From NCBI GenBank assembly GCA_009993955.1, contig JAACSL010000005.1, forward strand, positions 85,995-149,994: DNA of 64,000 bases, given 5' to 3'. The stretch comes from Paraglaciecola sp. GTDB lineage: Bacteria > Pseudomonadota > Gammaproteobacteria > Enterobacterales > Alteromonadaceae. The notes beneath the pieces are model-generated. The model was not told the DNA's origin. It saw only the letters and a list, made by a program, of their open reading frames with translations, and did not search any database. Below, piece by piece: positions 9,171-18,569 of the stretch (the first letter of the stretch is position 1; the number at the start of each line of letters is the position of its first letter). Position numbers and translations under genes: made by a program.

Positions 9171-10013
9171 TCAGTTGCTATCTATGTTGTAAACGTCTTT
9201 CATGGTTCCCCAAGAAAAATCCGTGAGTAAGCGGTCTAGCTTGCCGTAGGTTTTATCAAGATTAACATAATGACGGAAACGCGATTTTAACGGTGCATGG
9301 TTTAGGCGCGGCTGCTCACTGTCAATTTCCCAAGGGTGGAAATAAAACGAGTAGGGTTGTTGCTCAGTACGCAAGTATTTGCTGACAAGTTGTTTGGTCA
9401 GCGCATAGGGATAAAGTCTGAAATAACCACCACCACCGATGGGGGTTTGCTTACCTAAGACTTTTAAGGTGGGGATGGGGATTTCAATAATGCCTTCTTT
9501 GCGTTTGTAGGCAAAACGCGGCCAATCCGGGGTACCGTACAAATCATGTTTTACCGGATAGGTACTGGAACTGTAATTAAAACCAAGGTCAGCAAGTTCT
9601 TCGAAGGCCCATTCGTTGTTGTAACCAATGGAAAAACTGGGGGCTCGGTATCCGGTCAATTTAATACCAAGCAAATCTTCTAAATGGTTTTTTGAGCGCA
9701 GCACATCGGCTCTAAATACCTCTCGAGTTTGTTCAGTCGCACGACGATGAGCATAACCGTGGCTGGCGACCTCATGGCCTTGTGCATGAATTTCTTTAAT
9801 CAGATCGGGATACCTTTCTGCCACCCAACCCAGTACAAAAAAAGTAGATTTGATGTTGTGTTTGGCAAACAACTCCAACAATCGACGAGTATTGACATCA
9901 ACCCTTGGCTGATAGTCCTGCCATTGATCGGGCTTAATGATTGATTCAAAAGCTGACACGTGGAAGAAGTCTTCCACATCTACTGTCATTGCATTGAGTA
10001 CCTTGTGGCGCAT
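9171..10013 (-). CDS. XrtA-system polysaccharide deacetylase (DUF3473)
   Basis: This 280-residue NodB-fold protein carries the metal and catalytic motifs of carbohydrate esterase family 4: MTVDVEDFFHVSAFE at the start with the catalytic/metal Asp pair, and HEVASHGYAHR with the HxxxH zinc ligands near residue 85. The C-terminal part, with SFYFHPWEID, is the DUF3473 extension typical of exosortase-A loci (TIGR03006). It would remove N-acetyl groups from the exopolysaccharide. No signal peptide is visible. It sits 3 bases after the sugar-transferase gene and before xrtA, in one operon. Confidence 0.93.
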   Translation of the reverse strand: MRHKVLNAMTVDVEDFFHVSAFESIIKPDQWQDYQPRVDVNTRRLLELFAKHNIKSTFFVLGWVAERYPDLIKEIHAQGHEVASHGYAHRRATEQTREVFRADVLRSKNHLEDLLGIKLTGYRAPSFSIGYNNEWAFEELADLGFNYSSSTYPVKHDLYGTPDWPRFAYKRKEGIIEIPIPTLKVLGKQTPIGGGGYFRLYPYALTKQLVSKYLRTEQQPYSFYFHPWEIDSEQPRLNHAPLKSRFRHYVNLDKTYGKLDRLLTDFSWGTMKDVYNIDSN

Positions 10014-10016
10014 TCT

Positions 10017-11429
10017 TTACCTTCCTTTACCAAACAACACCACCTCAACCGTGCGGATTAAAATGAGGATATCGAGCATTAGGCTTTGATGTTTAACGTA
10101 GTAAAGATCAAATTTGAGTTTTTCCATGGAGTCTTCCACGCTCGCACCATAGGGGTAGTTCAACTGCGCCCATCCAGCTAAGCCTGGTTTAACGTTATGA
10201 CGTTGATTGTAATAAGGAATTTCGCGAATCAGTTGTTCAACAAACTCTGGTCTTTCCGGGCGAGGGCCAATAAATGACATCTCACCGCGAAACACGTTAA
10301 TGAGCTGCGGCAGTTCGTCAATTCGGTATTTACGAATGAAATGCCCTACCCGTGTTACTCGATTATCGTTAGTGGTTGCCCACTTTGCGCCATCTTTTTC
10401 GGCGTCAGGGCGCATGGATCGGAATTTGATAATTTTGAACAGTTTGCCGTTTAAACCAACCCGTTCTTGTTTATAAAAAATGGAAGCATTGGGACTTTTG
10501 GTATCTTCGAAATAGATGATCAGTGCCGTAAGCAGCATAAATGGCCAGGCAAAAAACAACACGATGGCGGCCACTAAACAATTCATTGTGTAATCCAAGG
10601 CATCACGCAGATAATTTTGCGAATTGAAGCCGTTGGAATAAATCACCCAACTTGGGTACATCAGGTTCACAACAATCTGGCCGGTTTCACGTTCCATGAA
10701 ATCCAGCAAATCGGTGACCTCAACCCCGCGTAAGCGACAGTCAAATAAGACTTCCACCGGCAACGTACCACGGCGTTGATCACAGGCAATGACAACTTCA
10801 TCGATGTCATTGTCTTCAATAAAGTTGCGAAAATTTTCATCTATCTTAACGTGCAGTAGTTTTTCGTTTTGGATACCTTCTTCGCGATTGTCCCCGGGAA
10901 TAGGAATAAAGCCCAGCAATTCAAAGCCGAAGCGATCAACCTCACGACGCATGCGTTTTTCGATGATTGAAGCGCGTTCCCCTGCACCAATCACCACAAT
11001 TTTGGTTTGACCGAGGCCGAGTATCCCCAAACGCGTAATGAAATATCGAAAGATAACAATGGCAACAATAGTGAGCATTGCGTAAAGCGGCAAGAAATAC
11101 TGATGAACACTGATGTTAGTCAGTAAGGTATTCCTGAGTACTTCCATAATGAAGTATCCCAAGGCGACGCTGACAAAAATACGTCTGATGATGCCACGGA
11201 AGGTTTCACGCAGTTTGGTTTCGTACAAACCCACTGACAACGCAGAAATGACCACAAGAAAAGTGAATAATCCGATGATAGTAAAAAGTTCACTGATGCT
11301 GACTGGTGACTCACCAAAGAAACCCGTCACGATATCGAAAGACAAATAACCCAAATACCCGACAAAAAGTACTTCCATCGACATCATAAAATTTGAGCGT
11401 CGCGTTTCTTTGCGATTAACAAAACTCAT
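10017..11429 (-). CDS. Undecaprenyl-phosphate sugar phosphotransferase (EpsB-like, TIGR03013)
   Basis: This 470-residue integral membrane protein should start exopolysaccharide synthesis by moving a sugar-1-phosphate onto undecaprenyl phosphate. It has four N-terminal membrane helices, a central Rossmann-like domain (IVVIGAGERASII near residue 145), a fifth hydrophobic segment near 285, and the C-terminal bacterial sugar transferase domain with FYKQERVGLNGKLFKIIKFR, RIDELPQLINVFRGEMSFIG and PRPERPEF. Length and order match the exosortase-associated family. It is the first gene of the leftward deacetylase-xrtA operon, and its promoter must lie in the 184 bases shared with the divergent export operon. 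Confidence 0.93.
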   Translation of the reverse strand: MSFVNRKETRRSNFMMSMEVLFVGYLGYLSFDIVTGFFGESPVSISELFTIIGLFTFLVVISALSVGLYETKLRETFRGIIRRIFVSVALGYFIMEVLRNTLLTNISVHQYFLPLYAMLTIVAIVIFRYFITRLGILGLGQTKIVVIGAGERASIIEKRMRREVDRFGFELLGFIPIPGDNREEGIQNEKLLHVKIDENFRNFIEDNDIDEVVIACDQRRGTLPVEVLFDCRLRGVEVTDLLDFMERETGQIVVNLMYPSWVIYSNGFNSQNYLRDALDYTMNCLVAAIVLFFAWPFMLLTALIIYFEDTKSPNASIFYKQERVGLNGKLFKIIKFRSMRPDAEKDGAKWATTNDNRVTRVGHFIRKYRIDELPQLINVFRGEMSFIGPRPERPEFVEQLIREIPYYNQRHNVKPGLAGWAQLNYPYGASVEDSMEKLKFDLYYVKHQSLMLDILILIRTVEVVLFGKGR

Positions 11430-11544
11430 TCACTTCTCCCATGTGTAGTGAGACCCTTTCCGATATTGTTTGTGAAACATATTTTTATTGTATATCGATA
11501 CATGCAATGGCCAGACTTTTTTATTACAAATCATTATATTATTG

Positions 11545-11573
11545 TTGTAGAACAAGTCTAAATCTTGTTACAT
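11545..11573 (+). promoter_or_regulatory. Candidate sigma-70 promoter for the export operon
   Basis: TTGTAG (11545-11550) and TTACAT (11568-11573) are separated by 17 bases, and the spacer begins and ends with the inverted repeat AACAAG/CTTGTT (11551-11556 and 11564-11569), which could be an operator. Match to consensus is moderate. Confidence 0.35.
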
Positions 11574-11589
11574 TGGCGCTAATTGAGCT
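11574..11589 (+). promoter_or_regulatory. Weak sigma-54-like element before the export operon
   Basis: TGGCGC, five bases, then GAGCT gives GG and GC dinucleotides exactly ten bases apart, as in sigma-54 promoters. The -12 half lacks the usual TT. The predicted start would leave a leader of only about 14 bases. It overlaps the region just after the sigma-70-like candidate, so at most one is likely to be primary. Confidence 0.22.
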
Positions 11590-11613
11590 CAGACATTAGG
11601 GACCTTAATTTAC

Positions 11614-12249
11614 ATGAAGACTCACAAAATAGCATTGTACAATTTAATATTTTTGATGATTTTTAGCGTCTCGGGTTGTACCTCCAAAAAGGGCGTACTA
11701 CCACAAGCTTCCACCTATCCTTCACTGACAACCTCGGTTGATGATTATCAGTATTTAATCGGACCGGGTGACAGTGTATCGATCTTCGTCTGGCGTAACC
11801 CAGATATTTCAGGCAGTTTTATTGTCAGACCAGACGGGAAAGTGACCACTTCATTAGTTGAAGACGTTGTGGTGTCAGGCAAAACCCCTACACAACTGGC
11901 ACGTGAAGTGGAAGAACAACTGTCAAAATACATCAACAACCCGCGTGTCACCGTCAGTGTAACTAATTTTTCTGGTCCATTGAGCGAGCAAGTGCGTGTG
12001 ATCGGCGAAGCCGCTAAACCCAGTGCCATCAACTATGTCGAGAAAATGACATTGCTTGATCTGATGATTGCCGTGGGTGGTTTAACCGAATTTGCCGCAG
12101 GCAATAACGCTAAGCTTGTAAGAACCGTATCTGGTCAGCAACAAACCTTTAAAATCAAAATAGATGACTTAATTAATGATGGGGATATCAAACAAAACAT
12201 CGATATCCTGCCTGGCGACATCATTATTATTCCTGAAGCATGGTTTTAA
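11614..12249 (+). CDS. XrtA-system polysaccharide export lipoprotein (Wza/EpsE-like)
   Basis: This 211-residue protein is an outer-membrane polysaccharide export protein. The signal ends in a lipobox (FSVSGC), so Cys about residue 22 should be lipidated. The Poly_export domain follows (YLIGPGDSVSIFVWRNPDIS from about 48), then a SLBB domain (VRVIGEAAKPSAINY from about 128). It is shorter than E. coli Wza and fits the short exosortase-associated family (TIGR03027). It opens the export operon, 24 bases before the chain-length gene, and would form the outer-membrane or periplasmic end of the export channel. Confidence 0.92.
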   Translation: MKTHKIALYNLIFLMIFSVSGCTSKKGVLPQASTYPSLTTSVDDYQYLIGPGDSVSIFVWRNPDISGSFIVRPDGKVTTSLVEDVVVSGKTPTQLAREVEEQLSKYINNPRVTVSVTNFSGPLSEQVRVIGEAAKPSAINYVEKMTLLDLMIAVGGLTEFAAGNNAKLVRTVSGQQQTFKIKIDDLINDGDIKQNIDILPGDIIIIPEAWF

Positions 12250-12273
12250 TTGATTTAATAAGCGGATAGCTAG

Positions 12274-13836
12274 ATGCAAGATTTTCAGAAGACCATTGAG
12301 CTTTTTATCGACTACTTAAAAGGAGTATGGGTAAAAAAGCGCTATGTGATGTTGTGTTCGTGGTTAATATGTCCCATTGGATTTATTTATATTGCATCTC
12401 TTCCCGACGAATATGAGTCCAAAGCCAGAGTGTACGTGGATACACGTTCAGTATTACAGCCTCTACTAAGAGGCTTAGCCATTCAAAATAATCCGCAAGA
12501 AGAGATTAGCATGATGGTCAAGACCCTTCTCAGCCGGCCAAATATTGAAGCCATCGCCAGAGAAGCAGACTTGGACATCAAAGCCACAACCCCTGCTGAA
12601 TATGAAAAGTTAATAACTGACCTAAGTGCCAATATAAAGTTGCGCTCCGCGGGTCGAGACAACTTATATACGATTTCTTACACGCATACCGAGCCGAATA
12701 TGGCGCGCACGATCGTGCAGGAAACATTAGATTTATTTGTCGAAGGTACGAAAGGCAATTCGCGTAAAGGTACTGACACAGCCAACCAGTTTATTGATGA
12801 CCAAATCGCGGAATACGAAAGCCGCCTCGTGACTAGTGAGCAACGTTTAGCTGATTTCAAACGCAAATATGCAGATTTATTACCAAATAAAGGCTCTTTT
12901 TATCAAAATTATGAACAGCTCGAACAGTCACTGGAAGAAACCAATCTAACCATCAAAGAAACCGAGCAGAAAATTAAAGCGTTAACGGGTGACTTAAGTA
13001 AATCCAATGGTGACTCGTCAGTGCGCTCCGAAAATTCAGCGGGTTTAGTGACAAGGTATGACAGCCGCATAGAATCACTTGAGTCAACCCTTGACCAATT
13101 GATGCTGAAATACACCGAACTGCATCCCGATGTCATTGAAACAACCAATCTTTTAAACTCGTTAAAAGCGGCTCGTAAAAAAGAAGTGGATGAATATCTG
13201 GCCAGTGGCAATACCAGCACCGACCAAATTGGTTCTATTGCTAGTGAACTGAAACTAGAGGTTACACGCCTCGAAAGTGTGATAGCGTCATTACAAGTTC
13301 GCAAAACTGACTATGAAAACAAAATAGCTGACTTAAAACAGAAAATTGATTTAGTGCCGCAAGTTGAAGCCGAACTCACGGCACTTAACCGAGATTACGG
13401 CATCACCAAAAACAAACACTTAGAATTATTGTCACGTAAAGACTCAGCGGAGTTGGCGCAAAAAGCAGACGTATCATCTGAAGATGTGCAGTTCAGGGTT
13501 ATCGATCCTCCCCTCGCCCCCCAGGCACCCAGTGGTCCAAATCGTTTGATGAGTTACACCGCGATTTTGTTTGTCGGTTTTGCAGCAGGTTTGGGGTTAG
13601 CATTCTTAATCAGCCAATTGAATCCAGTATTAGTGCGTGGTCAACAACTGACTAATTTAACCGGTTTCCCTGTTTTGGGTGCGGTGAGTCACTTAAATAA
13701 AGAACATTTGCGCAAGGTCAACAGAACACGCCTATTAGTGTTTTTGTTATCATCAGGCACTATATTTGCCTTGTACCTAGGCCTAGTCACGGCAGATTTG
13801 ATGCACGTGAATATCTACACGAGGTTTTTCTCATGA
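12274..13836 (+). CDS. XrtA-system chain-length determinant (Wzz/GNVR type)
   Basis: This 520-residue inner-membrane protein controls polymer length and links export to the kinase. It has a first membrane helix near residues 25-45, the Wzz segment SKARVYVDTRSVLQPLLRGL, a long coiled-coil region from about 160 to 380, a Pro-rich PPLAPQAPSGPN motif, and a second membrane helix near 430. A further hydrophobic segment near 495 ends the protein. The layout fits TIGR03007. Its stop overlaps the autokinase start by 4 bases (ATGA), so the two subunits are translationally coupled. Confidence 0.93.
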   Translation: MQDFQKTIELFIDYLKGVWVKKRYVMLCSWLICPIGFIYIASLPDEYESKARVYVDTRSVLQPLLRGLAIQNNPQEEISMMVKTLLSRPNIEAIAREADLDIKATTPAEYEKLITDLSANIKLRSAGRDNLYTISYTHTEPNMARTIVQETLDLFVEGTKGNSRKGTDTANQFIDDQIAEYESRLVTSEQRLADFKRKYADLLPNKGSFYQNYEQLEQSLEETNLTIKETEQKIKALTGDLSKSNGDSSVRSENSAGLVTRYDSRIESLESTLDQLMLKYTELHPDVIETTNLLNSLKAARKKEVDEYLASGNTSTDQIGSIASELKLEVTRLESVIASLQVRKTDYENKIADLKQKIDLVPQVEAELTALNRDYGITKNKHLELLSRKDSAELAQKADVSSEDVQFRVIDPPLAPQAPSGPNRLMSYTAILFVGFAAGLGLAFLISQLNPVLVRGQQLTNLTGFPVLGAVSHLNKEHLRKVNRTRLLVFLLSSGTIFALYLGLVTADLMHVNIYTRFFS

Positions 13837-14804
13837 ATACCATAGAGAAAGCACTGCAAAAACAACAGCAGAAGCTGGCTGACGAACAAAACAACGATGC
13901 AGTGTCATCGACACCAGAAAACACTGCCGCAGCGGCTGAAGAACAGCAAAGTAGTATCGAAAAAGCGGCGGCATGGCCAAGCCCAGAAAAGAGCGCTGAC
14001 GTTAAGGCCAAAGCCAAGTTGGAAGACGACAGTGATGACGCTGCAGACCTTACCAATGTGCAAGGTCACAGTCAGTATATTGAGTTGGATTTGGCCTTAT
14101 TAGAGGCCAAAGGCTTTGTATCCACCAACGAACAGCGTCAGCTGATTAATGAAGAGTTTCGGGCCATAAAACGTAAGGTCTTAGAAAATGCTTTTGGGCC
14201 TTTATCTAGCTCACTCAATAATAGCAATATTATTATGGTCACCAGTTCTAATCCTGGTGAGGGAAAAACCTTTACCGCCATCAATTTAGCCTTGAGCATT
14301 GCCTTAGAGAAAAATAAAACGGTGTTACTTGTAGACGCCGATGTATTGCGCCCCAATGTCATGCGCACCCTTGAATGTACAAATCAACAAGGTTTAATGG
14401 AGTATTTACTGGGTGAAAAGTCAGATATTTCTGAGGTGATGTACAAAACCAGTTTACCCAAGTTACGCATTATTCCGGCGGGTAAATCGCATCACTTGTC
14501 TACTGAGCTACTGGCCAGTGAAAAAATGTATGAAGCAGTAGAAGAGTTTGCCAATCGTTATACTGACCGGGTTGTTATCGTTGATACTCCTCCGTTGTTG
14601 GGCATTAACGAAACAGCGGTATTAGCCAATTTAGCCGGTCAGGCGGTGGTAGTGACTGAAGAGGGTAAAACCCGTCTTGTCGACATACAAAATGCGGTTG
14701 CTCAGCTTAATCCTGAGATGGCTATTGGTTTTATTGTGAATAAAGCACAAAAAGTCAACGGTGCCACGGGTGGCTACGGTTATTATTATGCGAGTGCCAA
14801 TTAG
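13833..14804 (+). CDS. XrtA-associated tyrosine autokinase
   Basis: This 323-residue cytoplasmic BY-kinase works with the upstream chain-length protein. After an acidic, Ala/Glu-rich N-terminal 90 residues, it has Walker A SNPGEGKTFTAINLA (about 140), Walker A' VLLVDADVLRP (about 167) and Walker B RVVIVDTPPLLGI (about 246). The short C-terminal tail GGYGYYYASAN carries the Tyr cluster expected for autophosphorylation. Family TIGR03018. It is coupled at both ends: 4-base overlap upstream and 1-base overlap with the GTG of the next gene. Confidence 0.93.
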   Translation: MNTIEKALQKQQQKLADEQNNDAVSSTPENTAAAAEEQQSSIEKAAAWPSPEKSADVKAKAKLEDDSDDAADLTNVQGHSQYIELDLALLEAKGFVSTNEQRQLINEEFRAIKRKVLENAFGPLSSSLNNSNIIMVTSSNPGEGKTFTAINLALSIALEKNKTVLLVDADVLRPNVMRTLECTNQQGLMEYLLGEKSDISEVMYKTSLPKLRIIPAGKSHHLSTELLASEKMYEAVEEFANRYTDRVVIVDTPPLLGINETAVLANLAGQAVVVTEEGKTRLVDIQNAVAQLNPEMAIGFIVNKAQKVNGATGGYGYYYASAN

Positions 14805-16417
14805 TGCTAATAAGGAATAACCTCAGGTTAAAGCGCACAACCACCACGCTAAGCTGTTTTTTGGCTTCATTGACACCAACTGTTTATGCAGGTGAGTTAG
14901 TACTTAAACCCAATGTAGCTGCCTCAACGTATTATTATCAAACCGAAATCGGTACTCAACCCGCTAGCAGCAATCAAGCTGCCGTATTAGAGCCATCAAT
15001 TATCGCCAGCTTTGACAGTCAAAAACTCAAGTCTAGTGTCTATGTTAAACACACCAGCATCGCGCAAACCGGTGACAGTGAATCTTCAACCAACAGTTAT
15101 AATGACATTAAGGTCGATGCCAATTTGTCTGTCATTGACAAATTTCTAAGTGTCGGTGCATCCGTAGGGCAAAACTATCGGGCAGCCAGCGAGAGTCAGG
15201 CCTTAGTCAGTGATAAATTATTAAACAGTGGTAATTTAGCCAAGTCTCAACAGTCCTCAGCCAATGTCTCGTTACAATCACCCAACCCGCAATATATCGG
15301 TTATGCCTTCAATGGCTCACGCAGCGAGACAAAGACTAACCGTACTACCGATAATTTACTCAGTGACCTTAACAACAGCGTAACCTCTCTGACTGGCCGC
15401 CTGTATCAGGGTAGAGCATTAGAAAACATCGCATGGGATGTACAATACCAACAGACACAAACCGATCGCACCAACCTGATAGACGTTGAATCCAGTATGC
15501 TCAATGGCCGGGTTAGTTTCGGCTTGTTTTCTAAAATCCGCTTTTTAATGGTCGGCAACGAAGAGCGCAATACCATTGACACCACCAGTGAAGGTACCTT
15601 GCCCAGAAATACCGGATTAGATACAACCAGTTACGGTGCAGGCTTAGAGTGGTTTGAAAAAGATAACAGAAGTATTGCCTTAACCTTTAATCGTTTAGAA
15701 GAAGACGTAAATGTCACAAACTATGTGGGATTGCAAGCCAACTGGGCCTTCACTTCACGTACCTCGGTGCAGCTAGATTTAGGCAAACGCTTTTATGGCG
15801 ACAGTGTAAGTTTCAGTTTCAACCATGCCACCAAACACCTGCGTACAAAGTTTAAGTACTCTGAAGACGTCACCTCCTTTGCTCAGCAAACACAAGGGTT
15901 AGAATCGCTAGGGGTATTTGTATGTGAAATAGGTAACACCGAGTTTAGCAGTTGTTTCCAGCCAGATTCTCTGCAGTACGAATTGCAACCCGGCGAGCAG
16001 TTTGTCAGCTTTAGTCAGTCGGTTTTTGACATTACCGAGCGGGTGTTTTTCCGCAAGGGCGGTACCCTTAACCTCGGTTATACCAATAAGAAGTTTAAAA
16101 TCGACCTGGTTTACGACCACAGTGATATTGATTATTTAGAGTCAGACGTGCAGCGCACCACCGAACGAGTGAATCTGAAAGTATCCTATCAATTGCGGAA
16201 AAATAGCTCAGTAAACGTGGGTATTATTAATACCGCACGTAGTTCTAATGAGTTTGCTAGAGATAACACCCTGAATTTGACTGCTGGCTACAATAATAAG
16301 TTAAGTGAGCGTTTAGACGTAGGCGTAGCGTTTCGTTATTTATTTAGAAATGCAAATGTTGACGCATCTGACTTTAAAGACAGCCGCGCTACAGTCAGCC
16401 TCAGGTATGCGTTTTAA
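14804..16417 (+). CDS. PEP-CTERM-system outer-membrane beta-barrel-like protein (TIGR03016)
   Basis: This 537-residue protein has a signal peptide (TTTTLSCFLASLTPTVYA) and then alternating amphipathic strands rich in Ser, Thr, Asn and aromatic residues, ending in Phe (TVSLRYAF), a typical outer-membrane barrel terminus. It matches the uncharacterised PEP-CTERM-associated family placed after the autokinase in exosortase loci. The start is GTG 14804, overlapping the kinase stop by one base. A role in polymer passage across the outer membrane is likely but inferred. Confidence 0.8.
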   Translation: MLIRNNLRLKRTTTTLSCFLASLTPTVYAGELVLKPNVAASTYYYQTEIGTQPASSNQAAVLEPSIIASFDSQKLKSSVYVKHTSIAQTGDSESSTNSYNDIKVDANLSVIDKFLSVGASVGQNYRAASESQALVSDKLLNSGNLAKSQQSSANVSLQSPNPQYIGYAFNGSRSETKTNRTTDNLLSDLNNSVTSLTGRLYQGRALENIAWDVQYQQTQTDRTNLIDVESSMLNGRVSFGLFSKIRFLMVGNEERNTIDTTSEGTLPRNTGLDTTSYGAGLEWFEKDNRSIALTFNRLEEDVNVTNYVGLQANWAFTSRTSVQLDLGKRFYGDSVSFSFNHATKHLRTKFKYSEDVTSFAQQTQGLESLGVFVCEIGNTEFSSCFQPDSLQYELQPGEQFVSFSQSVFDITERVFFRKGGTLNLGYTNKKFKIDLVYDHSDIDYLESDVQRTTERVNLKVSYQLRKNSSVNVGIINTARSSNEFARDNTLNLTAGYNNKLSERLDVGVAFRYLFRNANVDASDFKDSRATVSLRYAF

Positions 16418-16442
16418 TAAAACGATTATCTAATTGATTAAG

Positions 16443-17513
16443 TTATCTTAAAAGCAATTTGTTAATAGGTATTTGCAGGAGTGCAACCACCCTGTACAAC
16501 GTTAACATGAACAAAGATTTCCAAACATTAGACAAACGTATTTCTATGATTTTGTTCATAAAATAAGACACTGAAATAACAGCCATAATTATCAAAATAT
16601 AAAGAATCACTTTGTTTTCTTCTGTGGCATATTCAGACAACATCATATAACCGAAATGAGCGTGAATAAGATATACAGGAAAGGTTAGAGCACCCAGTAC
16701 TTTTGAATAAGGTAATGATAATTTCTGAGCAAAGTGTGTATTTTGGATAATAAAAAACACAAAAAATAAAGATACTAAAAAGCCGACCACTTGCTCAGAA
16801 AAATAAACGTTCATAGCGTTTGTCTTTGAAACTGCTTCGCTTGTTGAAAAAACTACACACATAAAATATGCAACGCCAAGCGCTATCACATTTCTGATTG
16901 TTTTATCACTTTGTAATAAAGCGAATAGAGCACCAGCTGAAAAATACGAAAAATATCCCCCCAACAATGGAAAGTTTTGGACATTCAAAACATAGGCTGT
17001 GAGCATAAAAAACGGCCACAACAGAAAAAATAAATTTAACTTCTGTTGAAAACCCAACAATAAAAGTACAAATACAAGTGCATAAAATTGAATTTCATAA
17101 ACTAGTGTCCAGTAGACACCGTCAACATGACCGACAGCAAAATAGTTTTGCAACAACGTCATATTCATCACTATCTGTGCCGGATAAACAGACATTAAGT
17201 CACCACCATAAACCAGAGCAAAGATAGAGGTGAAAATAACCGCAAACCAATATGAGGGGTATAATCTGAGGGCTCTTGAGACGGCAAACTGTGCGGCTGT
17301 TCTATTTTTGGAAGAGTAGAAAATGACGAAACCACTAATCATGAAAAATAGCTCAACACCGAGATAACCATATTTTGTTATTTCGATAAGCCAAGGAATG
17401 TGTTCGATTGAATCAATCTTTCCATTTTGTATGCCGTTAAATGTGTAGTGAAACAAAACAACAACGATAGCCGCAAAAAACCTCGCGTAGTCTAACAATT
17501 CCAATCTTTTCAT
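16443..17513 (-). CDS. Acyltransferase family 3 membrane protein (OafA-like)
   Basis: This 356-residue protein has about ten membrane helices and the acyltransferase-3 signatures LDYARFFAAIVVVLFHY at the N-terminus and SRALRLYPSYWFAV near residue 85, the conserved Arg and His of which face the active site. It would O-acylate an extracellular or lipid-linked sugar. The gene is visibly more AT-rich than its neighbours (runs of AAAATA and TTTATT, AAA/TTT codons), suggesting later acquisition. It converges on the barrel gene with a 25-base gap and lies downstream of the pyruvyl transferase on the same strand. Confidence 0.88.
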   Translation of the reverse strand: MKRLELLDYARFFAAIVVVLFHYTFNGIQNGKIDSIEHIPWLIEITKYGYLGVELFFMISGFVIFYSSKNRTAAQFAVSRALRLYPSYWFAVIFTSIFALVYGGDLMSVYPAQIVMNMTLLQNYFAVGHVDGVYWTLVYEIQFYALVFVLLLLGFQQKLNLFFLLWPFFMLTAYVLNVQNFPLLGGYFSYFSAGALFALLQSDKTIRNVIALGVAYFMCVVFSTSEAVSKTNAMNVYFSEQVVGFLVSLFFVFFIIQNTHFAQKLSLPYSKVLGALTFPVYLIHAHFGYMMLSEYATEENKVILYILIIMAVISVSYFMNKIIEIRLSNVWKSLFMLTLYRVVALLQIPINKLLLR

Positions 17514-17582
17514 TTTAACCGCATACCTTGGCTTCCATTCTTTTTGATGAAAAATTCGTTTGAAATAACGTGATGGTTACTG

Positions 17583-18413
17583 TTACTCGATCATATCCAG
17601 CTCTTTTTCAACTTCGGCCAGCTTATTTGTAAAAACGCTGTCCTTACTCAAATACGTTTTACCTTGATCCACAAGTTTTTTTAGTGTGTGCACAATGTAT
17701 TTTTGCTTCGCGATGCGGGCTAAACCCGACAACAATGGAAACTTGTTGTTCGGCCACAAAATCGGCAGCTTAGTATCTACAAATTCTAACTCCATTGAGC
17801 GGCACCAATCTGTCCATTTAAATACGTGTGTGCTTTGCTCGTGGGCGAGGGTAAAGGAACTGTAGGGTATCCAAGGAATACGCATCGAATCAGCAATAAT
17901 GGCACCGTGCATGGCTTCTGTTAACACCAACTTGCATTGCGCCAATTTTTCAGTAAAGGCTTCAACTGAGAGTGTTGGCGAAATCAACTCTGCACCCAGT
18001 GCATCAGCAACGTTTTGCCAGTGGCCATGATCGGTTCTGAAATATGGGATCAGGCCTAATTTCTGAGGCTTGTCCACTTGTTTGAAGTACTTGGCAGCCA
18101 GAATGGCGGGATCAGTAATGTACTTGCTCACCTGCCCTTTGGCGGCCAATGCTTCACAGGTTAATGGCCCACGTACAAAACGAATGTTCCACGAAGTATC
18201 AATAGTTGGCAGTAAGTGTGCCCCTCTTGCTCCGGTGCCAAACACTACTTTTTTAGCGTATTTATCAAAGCGTCCATCTAACACTGAACCGATACCGATG
18301 AATACGCTGTCTTGGTTTGGAGTTAGCTTGTCTCCCAACAATCTTGTCCACAAGAAATAATTTAGATCATCGCCCACATTATTGATGTTGCCTTTAAAAT
18401 AACCTAGTTCCAA
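17583..18413 (-). CDS. Polysaccharide pyruvyl transferase family protein
   Basis: This 276-residue protein resembles enzymes that add ketal-linked pyruvate from PEP to sugars. It begins GNINNVGDDLNYFLWTRLLG, the family's N-terminal signature, has IGIGSVL near residue 40 and the C-terminal sugar-binding segment LVLTEAMHGAIIADSMRIPW near 160, matching the conserved RxHG-like region. The last 40 residues form a basic helix. It is upstream of the acyltransferase gene on the same strand (69-base gap). It is probably another decorating enzyme for the same polymer. Confidence 0.85.
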   Translation of the reverse strand: MELGYFKGNINNVGDDLNYFLWTRLLGDKLTPNQDSVFIGIGSVLDGRFDKYAKKVVFGTGARGAHLLPTIDTSWNIRFVRGPLTCEALAAKGQVSKYITDPAILAAKYFKQVDKPQKLGLIPYFRTDHGHWQNVADALGAELISPTLSVEAFTEKLAQCKLVLTEAMHGAIIADSMRIPWIPYSSFTLAHEQSTHVFKWTDWCRSMELEFVDTKLPILWPNNKFPLLSGLARIAKQKYIVHTLKKLVDQGKTYLSKDSVFTNKLAEVEKELDMIE

Positions 18414-18569
18414 TTTTTCTCTCCATGTTCTGCGCTACGTTCACTTGTTACCAAAGCCACGTGAATAGTGACAGAAGTGCTAAATAGTACTTAAAAATGG
18501 TATAGTTAGTGTATTTCAAAGCTCCCACAAATAACAGGCTAGGCTGCTTCAGTCGGGCAAAATGAAGGT

